Shown in pieces: positions 48,353 to 56,605 of a DNA stretch of 64,000 bases. The notes beneath the pieces were generated by a model. The model was not told the DNA's origin. It did no database searches and saw nothing but the letters and a program-made list of their open reading frames with translations. How positions within the stretch are numbered: the first letter of the stretch is position 1; each line of letters starts with the position of its first letter. The stretch is taken from positions 124,001-188,000 of the forward strand of contig JAEYUC010000095.1 of the NCBI GenBank assembly GCA_023433705.1. The letters run 5' to 3'. The position numbers and the translations under genes were made by a program. Source of the stretch: Pseudomonadota bacterium. GTDB lineage: Bacteria; Pseudomonadota; Gammaproteobacteria; Steroidobacterales; Steroidobacteraceae.

Positions 48353-48922
48353 ATGGACGATACGAATCGTCTCCTGACGAACCTCATCCTCTACGGGCTG
48401 CTCCCGCTGTGGGGGATCTCCGGATTCATCGACTGGTGCTGCCACCGCGCGACGAAGGTGGAGGCCACTTCGGGACTCAAGGAGTCCCTCATGCATTCCC
48501 TCATGGGAATCCAGCTCGGCATTCCGATCGTCCTGTGCCTCCTGTTCGAGGTCAACGTGCTGATCCTGCTGGTGTGCATCGTCATGTGGGTGGCGCACGA
48601 GTTCGTCGCGCACTGGGACGTGCACTACGCGACCCCGCGGCGTCACATCTCGATCTGGGAAGTGCACGTACACAACTACATGGCCACCGTGCCGCTGTAC
48701 CTGCTCATGCTGATCGGGGTGCTCAACTGGGAGGTGGTCGTGAAACTGGTGACGTTCGACTGGGACGGGCAATTCGGGTTGCGCCCGCTGGCGGCGCGGC
48801 CGGGCGGCAATTCCTATCTACCGGCGTATCTCTCCTTCATGGGAATGTTGTGTGTGTTCCCGTACATCGAGGAAAACATCCGCTGTCTGCGCCATTGGCG
48901 GGCGTCGCGGCGCGTCGCATGA
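48353..48922 (+). CDS. His-rich multi-pass membrane protein, first gene of the KAS III operon
   Basis: 189 residues with about four membrane segments (around 8-25, 52-80, 110-130, 155-172). The histidines cluster: Asp27-x3-His31, His48, HEFVAHWDVHY (82-92), RRHIS (96-100) and EVHVHNYM (103-110). Such spaced His on the cytosolic side of helices recall membrane non-haem diiron hydroxylases and desaturases, but the exact box spacing is not that of a known family. It overlaps the ketosynthase by 4 bases, so they are coupled. Confidence 0.8.
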   Translation: MDDTNRLLTNLILYGLLPLWGISGFIDWCCHRATKVEATSGLKESLMHSLMGIQLGIPIVLCLLFEVNVLILLVCIVMWVAHEFVAHWDVHYATPRRHISIWEVHVHNYMATVPLYLLMLIGVLNWEVVVKLVTFDWDGQFGLRPLAARPGGNSYLPAYLSFMGMLCVFPYIEENIRCLRHWRASRRVA

Positions 48923-50031
48923 ACGCCTACATCACGAGCACGGGGGCGTTCCTGCCGGGGCCGGCCATCACCAACGACGAGATGGAAGGCATCCTGGGCC
49001 TGGTCGCGGGCAAGCCCAGCAGGCTCAAGGCGCGCATCCTGAAAGCCAACGGCATCCTGACGCGTCACTATGCGATCGATCGCGGGCATCGCACGACGCA
49101 TTCGAACCTGGACATGGCCGTGGCCGCGGCGAACAACTGCCTCGATGGCTCGCCCGTGCCGGCGCGTTCGATCGGCCTGCTGAGCTGCGCGACGACGCAG
49201 GGCGACATGGTCATTCCGGGATTCGGCAGCATGGTCCAGGCGGGTCTCGGCATCCCCGGAGCCGAACTGTTCACCGCGCACGGCATCTGCTCGAGCAGCG
49301 CCATGGCCGTGAAGGTCGCGGTCAATTCGCTGAAGCTCGGCGAACACCGCGCGGCGCTGGTCGTCGTGAGCGAGCTCGCGTCGCGGCTCTTCAAGAACAC
49401 CCGTTACGAAGCCGCGGGCGGCGAGGACGCAATCGACTTCAACTCCGAATTCCTGCGCTGGATGTTGTCGGACGGCGCGGGTGCCGTGCTGATCGAAGGC
49501 GCGCCCCGTGGCCGTTGCCTGCGCGTCGACTGGATGCGCGGCTTCTCGCACGCGGACGCATTGCCCGTGTGCATGGGGATCGGCGCGCCCACCGATGCCA
49601 CGGACAAGCGGACGTGGCAGGACTTCGCGACCTACGCCGAAGCGGAGGCGGCGGGCGCCTTGCTCATCCGCCAGGATGTCCGCCTGCTCGAGCACATCGT
49701 GAAACTCGGCGTCGATGGCGCGTTGCGGCTGATCGAGGAAGGCACGCTCGACGTGAGCGGGATCGATCACCTGCTGTGCCACTATTCCTCGCATCATTTC
49801 CGCGGAAAGATCGCGGACATGCTCGACATGGCAGGCGCCGGCATACCGCAGGAAAAGTGGTACACGAATCTTTACACGCGTGGCAACACGGGCGCCGCGT
49901 CGATCCTGATCATGCTCGACGAGTTCATGCGCGAGGTGCGTCCGGCGCCGGGCGCGAAGATCCTGTGCATGGTCCCCGAGAGCGGCCGCTTCAACACGGC
50001 CTACATGCAATTGACCGTCGTGGAGGAGTGA
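48919..50031 (+). CDS. Beta-ketoacyl-ACP synthase III-like condensing enzyme
   Basis: 370 residues from ATG 48919. The thiolase-fold triad is intact: Cys124 in HGICSSSAMA, His288 in LLCHYSSHHF, Asn323 in RGNTGAASI. The spacing between Cys and His is about 30 residues longer than in housekeeping FabH, and the usual HQAN motif is HYSS. This points to a specialised member, as in DarB/StlD or OleA-type condensing enzymes, joining acyl or malonyl thioesters. It lies between the His-rich membrane protein and a diiron oxidase. Confidence 0.88.
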   Translation: MNAYITSTGAFLPGPAITNDEMEGILGLVAGKPSRLKARILKANGILTRHYAIDRGHRTTHSNLDMAVAAANNCLDGSPVPARSIGLLSCATTQGDMVIPGFGSMVQAGLGIPGAELFTAHGICSSSAMAVKVAVNSLKLGEHRAALVVVSELASRLFKNTRYEAAGGEDAIDFNSEFLRWMLSDGAGAVLIEGAPRGRCLRVDWMRGFSHADALPVCMGIGAPTDATDKRTWQDFATYAEAEAAGALLIRQDVRLLEHIVKLGVDGALRLIEEGTLDVSGIDHLLCHYSSHHFRGKIADMLDMAGAGIPQEKWYTNLYTRGNTGAASILIMLDEFMREVRPAPGAKILCMVPESGRFNTAYMQLTVVEE

Positions 50032-50032
50032 G

Positions 50033-50734
50033 ATGGCCGCCGTCGAAATCGAACGCCCCGAAGCGCTCACGGAACTCGGACAGGAAACGCTGCGCCGGCT
50101 CATGCGCGAGTGGTTCAACTTCGAGCGGCGGCTCTCCGCCGTGCCGATCGTCCGCCGGCTGGATCTCGGCACGTTCTCGCGCGAGGACTACCGCAACCTG
50201 CTGCTGAACCTTCGCCCGCAGGTCGTCGAAGGATCCCGCTGGATCAGCCGTTGCGCATCGAGTTTCGATCGCGACCATGCCGACATCCGCTCGATCGTGC
50301 TCGGTCACGCGCACGACGAACATCGCGACTACGAAGTGCTGGAGCGCGATTACGTCGCGCTGGGCGGAGACCTGGCGACGATCCGCGCGCGCGCGAAGAA
50401 CCCGGGCTCCGAGGCTTTGCACGCGTTCCTCATGTACAAGTCGGGCGAGCCGAACCCCGGAGCGCTCCTGGGCGCGATGTGGATCATCGAGGGCCTGGGC
50501 GAGAAGATGGCCACGAATTGGGCGGAACGCATCGAGTCGCTCACGGGGTGCGGCCCCGAGTGCACGCGATTCCTGCGATATCACGGCGGCAATGACGATG
50601 CACACATGAACAAGCTTTACGCGCTGGTCGATCGCATCTGCACGACCGGGTCGAGGGCGGATGACGTCGTGATGACCGCAAGGGTCGTCGGCCGGATGTA
50701 CGCGTGGCAGCTCGAGGAAATCGATGAGCCCTGA
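50033..50734 (+). CDS. Haem-oxygenase-like diiron oxidase (TenA-fold redox enzyme)
   Basis: 233 residues from an ATG behind GGAGGAG, all helical by pattern. The metal-ligand motif of this superfamily is visible: His184-x3-Asp188-x2-His191 in YHGGNDDAHMNK. Earlier candidates are Glu66 (VVEGSRW), His94/Glu96/His97 in HAHDEHRDYE, and Glu153/Glu157 in IIEGLGEKM. Characterised relatives (UndA, BesC, SznF) cut C-C bonds or oxidise amines using O2. The substrate here is probably a product of the ketosynthase one base upstream. Confidence 0.83.
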   Translation: MAAVEIERPEALTELGQETLRRLMREWFNFERRLSAVPIVRRLDLGTFSREDYRNLLLNLRPQVVEGSRWISRCASSFDRDHADIRSIVLGHAHDEHRDYEVLERDYVALGGDLATIRARAKNPGSEALHAFLMYKSGEPNPGALLGAMWIIEGLGEKMATNWAERIESLTGCGPECTRFLRYHGGNDDAHMNKLYALVDRICTTGSRADDVVMTARVVGRMYAWQLEEIDEP

Positions 50735-51593
50735 AGCGGAGTTCGAGAAGAAGCTGAGCCCGTTCATGCGCGCGGCGCGCGTCGATACGTCGCTGCCGAT
50801 CGACCGCGAGGCGGTGGACCTGTGGCTGAAGGACATCCACAACCCGCTGCGCTGGATCGTCCGGCCCGTGCTGCAGCTGCTGTTCGCGCTCCTGCTGCAC
50901 GTCACCTGGTTCCTGAAACGCCTGCCGTTGCCGCAATTCCGCGCGCACCGGCTGCTTCAATGGACCATATGCTGGTTCAGCCGGAATTTCGTGAGTCCCG
51001 AGGCGAACCTGCTCATCCTGCGGCACTTCGCCACCGAATCGAACCTGCTGAACTTCCTGCGCGACAACTCGAATGCGCGGCACGTCGCGCCGCTCGCGCT
51101 CTATCCCCAGAAGATAGACGACCTCATGGGGCAGACCTTCGTCGACCACGACCAGGAACTCTTCCGCATGTTCGGCGAGCTCGGTCCCTGGGATGCGGAA
51201 ACGGCGGCGCGGCGGCCCGAGGACCTCGACTGGTCGAACTGGCGACCGATCACGCTGCGGCTCGAGGACATGCCACGGCGTTTCACGCAGCGCCTGGATT
51301 TCGAGACGTCACATGCGTTGTTCATGTGCCTCTTCTGCCTGCTGCTGACGGCCGAGGAATACCGCGACTCGATCAACGGCTTCAATCTCGACCAGTCGAT
51401 CGCACTGCGCATCGGTCGCATCGTCGGCGATCCTTCACTGGCGGAGTTCGCGTACAACAAGTACCCGCTCTATCCAGTGGGCCCCGGCAACCTCGCGCAG
51501 CGATTCCTCATGCATGGCTTCTTCACCGAGCACCTGCACGCGCGGCTCGAACGGCTGCGTCAGAGCAGGCCGGCGCGTTTGACCGCGTTGTAA
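50724..51593 (+). CDS. Unrecognised protein, last gene of the KAS III operon
   Basis: 289 residues; its start overlaps the diiron oxidase by 11 bases. I do not recognise the family. One hydrophobic stretch lies at about 43-66 (WIVRPVLQLLFALLLHVTWF). Later come HFATESNLLNFL and a helix with LLLTAEEYRDSINGFNLDQS. Conserved-looking acidic and His residues could bind metal, but this is speculative. Its 3' end overlaps the convergent DUF58 gene by 34 bases. Confidence 0.78.
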   Translation: MSPEAEFEKKLSPFMRAARVDTSLPIDREAVDLWLKDIHNPLRWIVRPVLQLLFALLLHVTWFLKRLPLPQFRAHRLLQWTICWFSRNFVSPEANLLILRHFATESNLLNFLRDNSNARHVAPLALYPQKIDDLMGQTFVDHDQELFRMFGELGPWDAETAARRPEDLDWSNWRPITLRLEDMPRRFTQRLDFETSHALFMCLFCLLLTAEEYRDSINGFNLDQSIALRIGRIVGDPSLAEFAYNKYPLYPVGPGNLAQRFLMHGFFTEHLHARLERLRQSRPARLTAL

Positions 51594-52918
51594 CGGTTGA
51601 CGAGTTCGATGCCGAGATTCTGCGGTTCGGCATCCACCATCAGCGCATCGCGCGCGGCCAGCCGGTTGAAGGCGTCGCGGCGCGCCTGTTCGTAGAGATG
51701 CGCGCTGCCGACGTCGAGCGCGGCGTCGGCCGACGAGATGGTCTGCGACATCAGCTCGCCGACCACGCGCTCGCGCAGCGATGCGAGCAACACCAGGTGG
51801 CGCGTGCGCAGCAGGCGCAGCGCCTGGGCGAGCTCGCTCGAATCCTCGTCGCGGAAATTGGTGATCACGATCACGAGCGAGCGCTTGTGATGGCGCAGCA
51901 GCAGGTTCTGCGCGACGGATAGATAGTCGGAATGCGTCGCGCTGGGCTGCACGGAGTACAACTCGCCCATGAGCGAGTTCAGCGCATGCGCGCCCTTGCG
52001 CGGCGCGAAAACCCGCGAGTCCTCGGGCGGCGTGCCGAAGGTGAGGGCGCCGACGGCGTCGCCCTGCTTGAGCGCCACGTAGGACAGCAGCATCACCGCG
52101 TTCAGGACCTGGTCGAAGTGGCCGCTCCTCACGCCCTGCTCGACGTCGTACGCGCGCATGCGGCGTCCGCAGTCGACGAGCAACATGACGCACTGGTCGC
52201 GCTCGTCCTGGAACTCGCGCAGGATCGGCTTGTTCTGGCGCAGCGTCGCCTTCCAGTCGATGTGCCGCACCGGATCGCCGTAGCGGTACTCCGCGAGTTG
52301 CTTGAAGTCGGTGCCTTCGCCGCGCTGCTGATAGGTCTTGATGCCGATTTCCTGCAGGCGGCGGTCGCCCGCGAGCCAGGCGTAACGCGCGACCTGCGCG
52401 AAGTCCGGATAGGCGCGGCGCGCATCGACGTCGCCGAGTCGCTCGAGCAGGTCGCACAGACCCAGCCGCGAGCGCACGCGCAGGTCCGCGGGCGCGAAGT
52501 CGATGTCGCCGCGCCGGGTCGGCAGGACTTCGTAGGTGACCTCGGTGCGCTTCTTCGGATACAGCGTGATCTTCGCGGGCAGGCCGGTCGCCTCGAGGCT
52601 CGGATCGCAATGGTCGAACAGCTCGCAGCGCCACTCGTGGCGACCGCCCGTTTCGAGCTGAACGTGGACCGGTCGCTTCACCCCGATCGCGAATGCCGAC
52701 GGCAGTCTCCGCGTCAGTCGCACCTCGGAGTGCGCCCACGCACGGCGCGAAACGAAGAAGTCGATCGCGGTGAGCGCGGCGAGCGCGAGCGCATACGCGC
52801 CCGACGCGAGAGCGACCGGGGCGCGCGGCACGCCGAACGACAATGCGGCAATGGCCGCCGCCGCGCCGACCGCCAGCAGCGTGACGCAAAGCCTGCTCGG
52901 TATGAACGCGAGTCGCAT
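51560..52918 (-). CDS. DUF58 domain protein (degenerate vWA), MoxR partner
   Basis: 452 residues from ATG 52918, which shares one base with the MoxR stop. Two N-terminal helices (about 9-53), then the DUF58 signature YRYGDPVRHIDWKATLRQNK and a vWA-like part. The metal-ion (MIDAS) motif that should read DxSxS is DCGRR here, so it probably does not bind metal. With MoxR it likely forms a membrane-linked chaperone system. It is the last gene of the seven-gene operon. Confidence 0.9.
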   Translation of the reverse strand: MRLAFIPSRLCVTLLAVGAAAAIAALSFGVPRAPVALASGAYALALAALTAIDFFVSRRAWAHSEVRLTRRLPSAFAIGVKRPVHVQLETGGRHEWRCELFDHCDPSLEATGLPAKITLYPKKRTEVTYEVLPTRRGDIDFAPADLRVRSRLGLCDLLERLGDVDARRAYPDFAQVARYAWLAGDRRLQEIGIKTYQQRGEGTDFKQLAEYRYGDPVRHIDWKATLRQNKPILREFQDERDQCVMLLVDCGRRMRAYDVEQGVRSGHFDQVLNAVMLLSYVALKQGDAVGALTFGTPPEDSRVFAPRKGAHALNSLMGELYSVQPSATHSDYLSVAQNLLLRHHKRSLVIVITNFRDEDSSELAQALRLLRTRHLVLLASLRERVVGELMSQTISSADAALDVGSAHLYEQARRDAFNRLAARDALMVDAEPQNLGIELVNRYNAVKRAGLL

Positions 52919-53892
52919 CAGACGCGCGGCGCGGCCACGCTGTCGATGATCGCGGCGACCAGTTCGTCGGGCTTGCGGCCCTCGAGCAGTGCGTCCGGCG
53001 CCAGCGCGATGCGATGGCGCAGCGCGGGGATGGCGATGCGCTTGACGTCGTCCGGGATCACGAAGTTGCGTCCCTCGAGCAGCGCGACCGCGCGCGCGCC
53101 GCGCACCAGCGCCAGCGGACCGCGCGAGCCCGCGCCCTGCGCGAGGCCGGCCCATTCGCGCGTGGCGCGCGCGATCCTCACCGCGTAGTCGACGACCTGC
53201 TGGTCCACGCGCTGGCGCGCCGCGATGAGCTGCAGGCTCGTGACCGCGCGTTCGTTGAGCACCGGCACGACCTTCGACAGCGGTAGTTGGTCGCCGGGCT
53301 GGTCGGCGGTCGCGCGGATCACGACGCCCACCTCGTCTTCGAGCGAGGGATAACCGATCTCGATCTTGAACAGGAAGCGGTCGAGCTGCGCCTCGGGCAG
53401 TGGATAGGTGCCCTCGGTCTCCACGGGGTTCTGGGTGGCGAGCACCATGAAGGGCTTCGGCAGCGCATGCGTCTGGCCTTCGAGCGTGACCTGGAACTCC
53501 TGCATCACCTCGAGCAGCGCGCTCTGCGTCTTCGCGGGCGCGCGGTTGATTTCGTCGGCCAGCAGCAGGTGTGTGAACACGGGTCCGCGCACGACGCGCA
53601 TCTCCATGGTCTTCGGATCGAGCACCGCGTGGCCGGTGATGTCCGAGGGCATCATGTCGGGCGTGAACTGCACGCGGCCATTGGTGAGCTGCAATGCCTG
53701 CGACATCGCGCGCACCAGCAGTGTCTTGCCGAGACCGGGCACGCCTTCGATGAGCACGTGTCCTGACGCGACCAGCGCGAGCACGACTTCCTCGATGACG
53801 CGGTGTTGCCCGACCATCGCTTCCCCGATGCTGGCGCGTAGTTTGCCGAGCAGGTCGGCGGCTTTCTGGATCGTGGCGGTTTCAGTTTCCAT
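52918..53892 (-). CDS. MoxR-family AAA+ ATPase
   Basis: 324 residues. Walker A EGVPGLGKTLLVRAM, Walker B HLLLADEINRAPAKTQSALL, sensor-1 FMVLATQNPVETEGTYPLPE and the late lid LVRGARAVALLEGRNFVIPD. It is a chaperone-like ATPase, thought to remodel or load cofactors into partner proteins, typically those with vWA or DUF58 domains. It overlaps the DUF4350 gene by 11 bases and the DUF58 gene by one. Confidence 0.93.
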   Translation of the reverse strand: METETATIQKAADLLGKLRASIGEAMVGQHRVIEEVVLALVASGHVLIEGVPGLGKTLLVRAMSQALQLTNGRVQFTPDMMPSDITGHAVLDPKTMEMRVVRGPVFTHLLLADEINRAPAKTQSALLEVMQEFQVTLEGQTHALPKPFMVLATQNPVETEGTYPLPEAQLDRFLFKIEIGYPSLEDEVGVVIRATADQPGDQLPLSKVVPVLNERAVTSLQLIAARQRVDQQVVDYAVRIARATREWAGLAQGAGSRGPLALVRGARAVALLEGRNFVIPDDVKRIAIPALRHRIALAPDALLEGRKPDELVAAIIDSVAAPRV

Positions 53893-55078
53893 GCGGAGAC
53901 CTTTTGTATTTCAGTAAACGACGTCGTGCGGTCTCGAGCACCGCGATGGCGTTGCGCAGCTCGTGCGGGCTGCGCGCGCCGGAAAAGTTGAGTACGGGAC
54001 CGAGCTCGTCGGCGGGGATGCCGCTGAGCTTCGCGACCGCCGACACGCGCTCGTCGCTGGGCATGCGGTCGTAGGCGGGCAGGTGGCGGAGCGCGGCATC
54101 GCGCAGCGCGCGCACCATCGCGGAGTGCAGCGCCACTCCACCGCCGTGGCGCAACGCGAACTGGCCGGTGCCGCGGATCTGTTCGGCCAGCGAGCGCCGC
54201 GCGGTTTCGGTGGGCGCGGTGAGCGGGCCGAAGCGCGCGACGGCGCGCCACAACGCGAGCGCGATCAGCGCGAGCAGCAGCAGGACGGCGGGCGCGCCGT
54301 AACGCCAGATCAGCTCGAGGATCGACGTCTGTTCATCCTCGCTCAGGAACAGCACCGTGTCGCCGCGATCCAGCTGCGCCGCCCTCACGAACAGCCGGGC
54401 GTTGTCGCCTTCGAGCAGATCGCGATAACGGAATGGCCGGGCGTTGATGACGGTCACGCTGCCGCGGCCGACGGCCGTGCGCAGCACGTGGATGTATTCG
54501 CCCTCGCGCAGCGCCCAGAGAATCTTGCGCTTGGTCTCGAGGGCGCGGGAATGATCGACGTTGCAGACCTTGAATTCCCGTCCGGTGCCATCCTCGATGA
54601 GCCGGTCGCACTCGCGCTTGAAGAGGCCCGACAGGAGTGGTTTCTCCGACTCGCCCAGCGATTCGGCCAGATCCTCGCCTTCGTCTTCATCGTCGTCATC
54701 GTAGGTCGTCGGCTTGTCGATGCCGCTCCACTTCGCGAACTGGTCGAAGTCGCCGAGGAACGAACCGTCGACGACCAGTCGGCCGCCGCCCTCGACCCAT
54801 TCCTGGATTCTCTGCCGGCGGGAGTCGATCAGCGTCCAGTTCCAGTTCGATAGCACGATCACCGCGTCCGGATCGGGCGACGTGAAGATGTGTTCCCGGC
54901 GCGCTTCGGCGCCGAGTCGCTCGGATAGTTTGATCGCGGCGTAGTACGGGTTGGTCAGCGCCTCGCCCTTGAGCGGCATCGGCACCTTCTCCTCCTTGAA
55001 CTTCAGCTTCGTCGCCAGCGCCACGAGCGGCACGATGACGATCAGCGCGATCAGGATCTTGACGATGCGTCCTTTCAT
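53882..55078 (-). CDS. DUF4350 domain membrane protein
   Basis: 398 residues from ATG 55078. A membrane anchor lies at about 5-22 and a second near 285-305 (APAVLLLLALIALALWRAVA). Between them is a DUF4350/GldG-like fold (DAVIVLSNWNWTLIDSRRQR, WVEGGGRLVVDGSFLG) in which an acidic loop DDDDEDEGEDLAESLGESEK is inserted. A cytosolic tail follows the second helix. It overlaps its upstream neighbour by 4 bases and the MoxR gene by 11. Confidence 0.85.
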   Translation of the reverse strand: MKGRIVKILIALIVIVPLVALATKLKFKEEKVPMPLKGEALTNPYYAAIKLSERLGAEARREHIFTSPDPDAVIVLSNWNWTLIDSRRQRIQEWVEGGGRLVVDGSFLGDFDQFAKWSGIDKPTTYDDDDEDEGEDLAESLGESEKPLLSGLFKRECDRLIEDGTGREFKVCNVDHSRALETKRKILWALREGEYIHVLRTAVGRGSVTVINARPFRYRDLLEGDNARLFVRAAQLDRGDTVLFLSEDEQTSILELIWRYGAPAVLLLLALIALALWRAVARFGPLTAPTETARRSLAEQIRGTGQFALRHGGGVALHSAMVRALRDAALRHLPAYDRMPSDERVSAVAKLSGIPADELGPVLNFSGARSPHELRNAIAVLETARRRLLKYKRSPHGN

Positions 55079-55887
55079 CCGGCGGCTTCCGCCGGATGCG
55101 ATCCGGGTGCCGCGACCGAATCGGCCGAATCGAGGTGCTGGGAGAATCCCGCGCACAGCGCGTATACGTCGGCCGCGTCGGCCTGGATGCCGCCGTAGAT
55201 CGCGCGTTGCCAGGTGCGCACGAGGTGGGTTGCAAAAGCGACGCGGGTGGCATCGAGCTTGCGCGCTGCGAGGGTCAGGCAATCGCCTTCGGTGCTCGAA
55301 TCACGGATCGGGACTTCGTGGACGTGCGCAAGACGCGACAGCATTCCGCGATACAGCAACGCGAGCGCGGCGCGATGCTCGCCGCGGTCCCACAATTCGC
55401 GCGCCGTCGCGCCGATGTCGGGCGGCAGACTCTCCGGCCGTATGTCGAGATCCTGTACGTGAGTCGGCGCCACGAACCGGGTGCCGCGGCCAAGTCCGTC
55501 ACGGCCGCTCGCGAAGATCCGGAAGAGAAAGGTCGCGAGCAGCCCGACGAGGACCGCGATCAGGATCCACATGAGCACGCGTGATGCCTGCCCGATCCAC
55601 ATGAACAGGTCGCCTAACCACTCGAGCCAACCCGGCAAGTCGGTGTTCCTGCGCTGCTTTTTCTCCTCGGGATCCGGATCCCAGTCGAGCGTGCGAACCG
55701 TGCGTTCCGCGGAGAGATTCGGATCCTTCCTGACGTCCTCGAGCGCGCGTTCGACGTCGCCGTCGGGTATCGGTGCGGGCGGGGCGACGGGCTCCTGCGC
55801 GAACGCGGGAATCGCGAACCACAACACGGCGATCGCGAGCAGCGGACGCAGTCCTTGCGAACGGCGCCGGTCAGTCGGCGAACGCAC
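55075..55887 (-). CDS. DUF4129 domain membrane protein
   Basis: 270 residues from GTG 55887. A signal-like N-terminus ends PAFAQE. A central helix (about 101-124, LMWILIAVLVGLLATFLF) is followed by the DUF4129 region with WDRGEHRAALALLYRGMLSR, STEGDCLTLAARK and VRTWQRAIYGGIQ. DUF4129 domains are typical of MoxR-linked loci and transglutaminase-like proteins; their role is unknown. It overlaps both neighbours (17 and 4 bases). Confidence 0.87.
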   Translation of the reverse strand: MRSPTDRRRSQGLRPLLAIAVLWFAIPAFAQEPVAPPAPIPDGDVERALEDVRKDPNLSAERTVRTLDWDPDPEEKKQRRNTDLPGWLEWLGDLFMWIGQASRVLMWILIAVLVGLLATFLFRIFASGRDGLGRGTRFVAPTHVQDLDIRPESLPPDIGATARELWDRGEHRAALALLYRGMLSRLAHVHEVPIRDSSTEGDCLTLAARKLDATRVAFATHLVRTWQRAIYGGIQADAADVYALCAGFSQHLDSADSVAAPGSHPAEAAG

Positions 55888-56605
55888 GGCGAAACTCCTG
55901 CTCGATGTCCCAGGCCTCGAGCTCGGCGCGACGGTTCAGGTACATGCCGAAGCCGGCGGCGACGTAGAAGGGCTCGAGGAACAGCACGGTCAGGAAATAG
56001 GCGATGCTCACCGTGAGCTGGGCGAATCGCGACGCCTCGTCGCTGAACAGCGCCGTGAGCTGGAGGTCCTCGCCGGGCGGCGTGAACCAGTACAACAGCG
56101 ACAGGGCCGCCAAGGTCAGCGCGGTCTCCGCCCAGAAGAAGGCCTTGGTCATCATGAACGCGGAGCCGCCGTACCTGCGCCGCAGCTGCGCGATGCGCCC
56201 GCGCATCTGGAAGAACGGCAACCCCTCGAGCTGATAGACCGGCTGCGTGAACGAACGCCAGGGAGAGAGCCTGCGCCACGTCCACGTGATGAAGAACTGG
56301 CGCCACAACACCGAGCGTTGCTCGCGCCACAGGTCGCCGACCGTCGTCGATTGGCCGAAGGCGGCGCGCGCCAGCACGAACAGCACCACGCGGTCGAGCC
56401 ACGGCTTCGACCACCACAACGCGAGCCATGTGAGCCAGGGCGCGATTTCGAACAGGGACATCGCGACCAGGCCGGTGGGCACCGCGACGAGCAGATAACA
56501 CGCGTACACGGAGCGCGCGGTTTCCTGGCACAGGCGCACACCGAGGTCGGCGGCCTCGTGTGCCGCGCGCGGCCGCATCTGCAGTGCCAGCGTGTCAATC
56601 CGCAC
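55871..56605 (-). CDS. Multi-pass membrane protein of the MoxR-SpoIIM operon
   Basis: 244 residues with hydrophobic segments near 39-65, 165-180 and 200-220 (YFLTVLFLEPFYVAAGFGMY). I do not recognise a domain. Trp- and Arg-rich stretches (FFITWTWRRLSPWRSF, FFQMRGRIAQLRRRYGG) would lie at the membrane face. The last residues EAWDIEQEFRRAFAD are encoded across the DUF4129 start. Its tight overlap with the neighbours argues for a subunit of the same assembly. Confidence 0.8.
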   Translation of the reverse strand: MRIDTLALQMRPRAAHEAADLGVRLCQETARSVYACYLLVAVPTGLVAMSLFEIAPWLTWLALWWSKPWLDRVVLFVLARAAFGQSTTVGDLWREQRSVLWRQFFITWTWRRLSPWRSFTQPVYQLEGLPFFQMRGRIAQLRRRYGGSAFMMTKAFFWAETALTLAALSLLYWFTPPGEDLQLTALFSDEASRFAQLTVSIAYFLTVLFLEPFYVAAGFGMYLNRRAELEAWDIEQEFRRAFAD

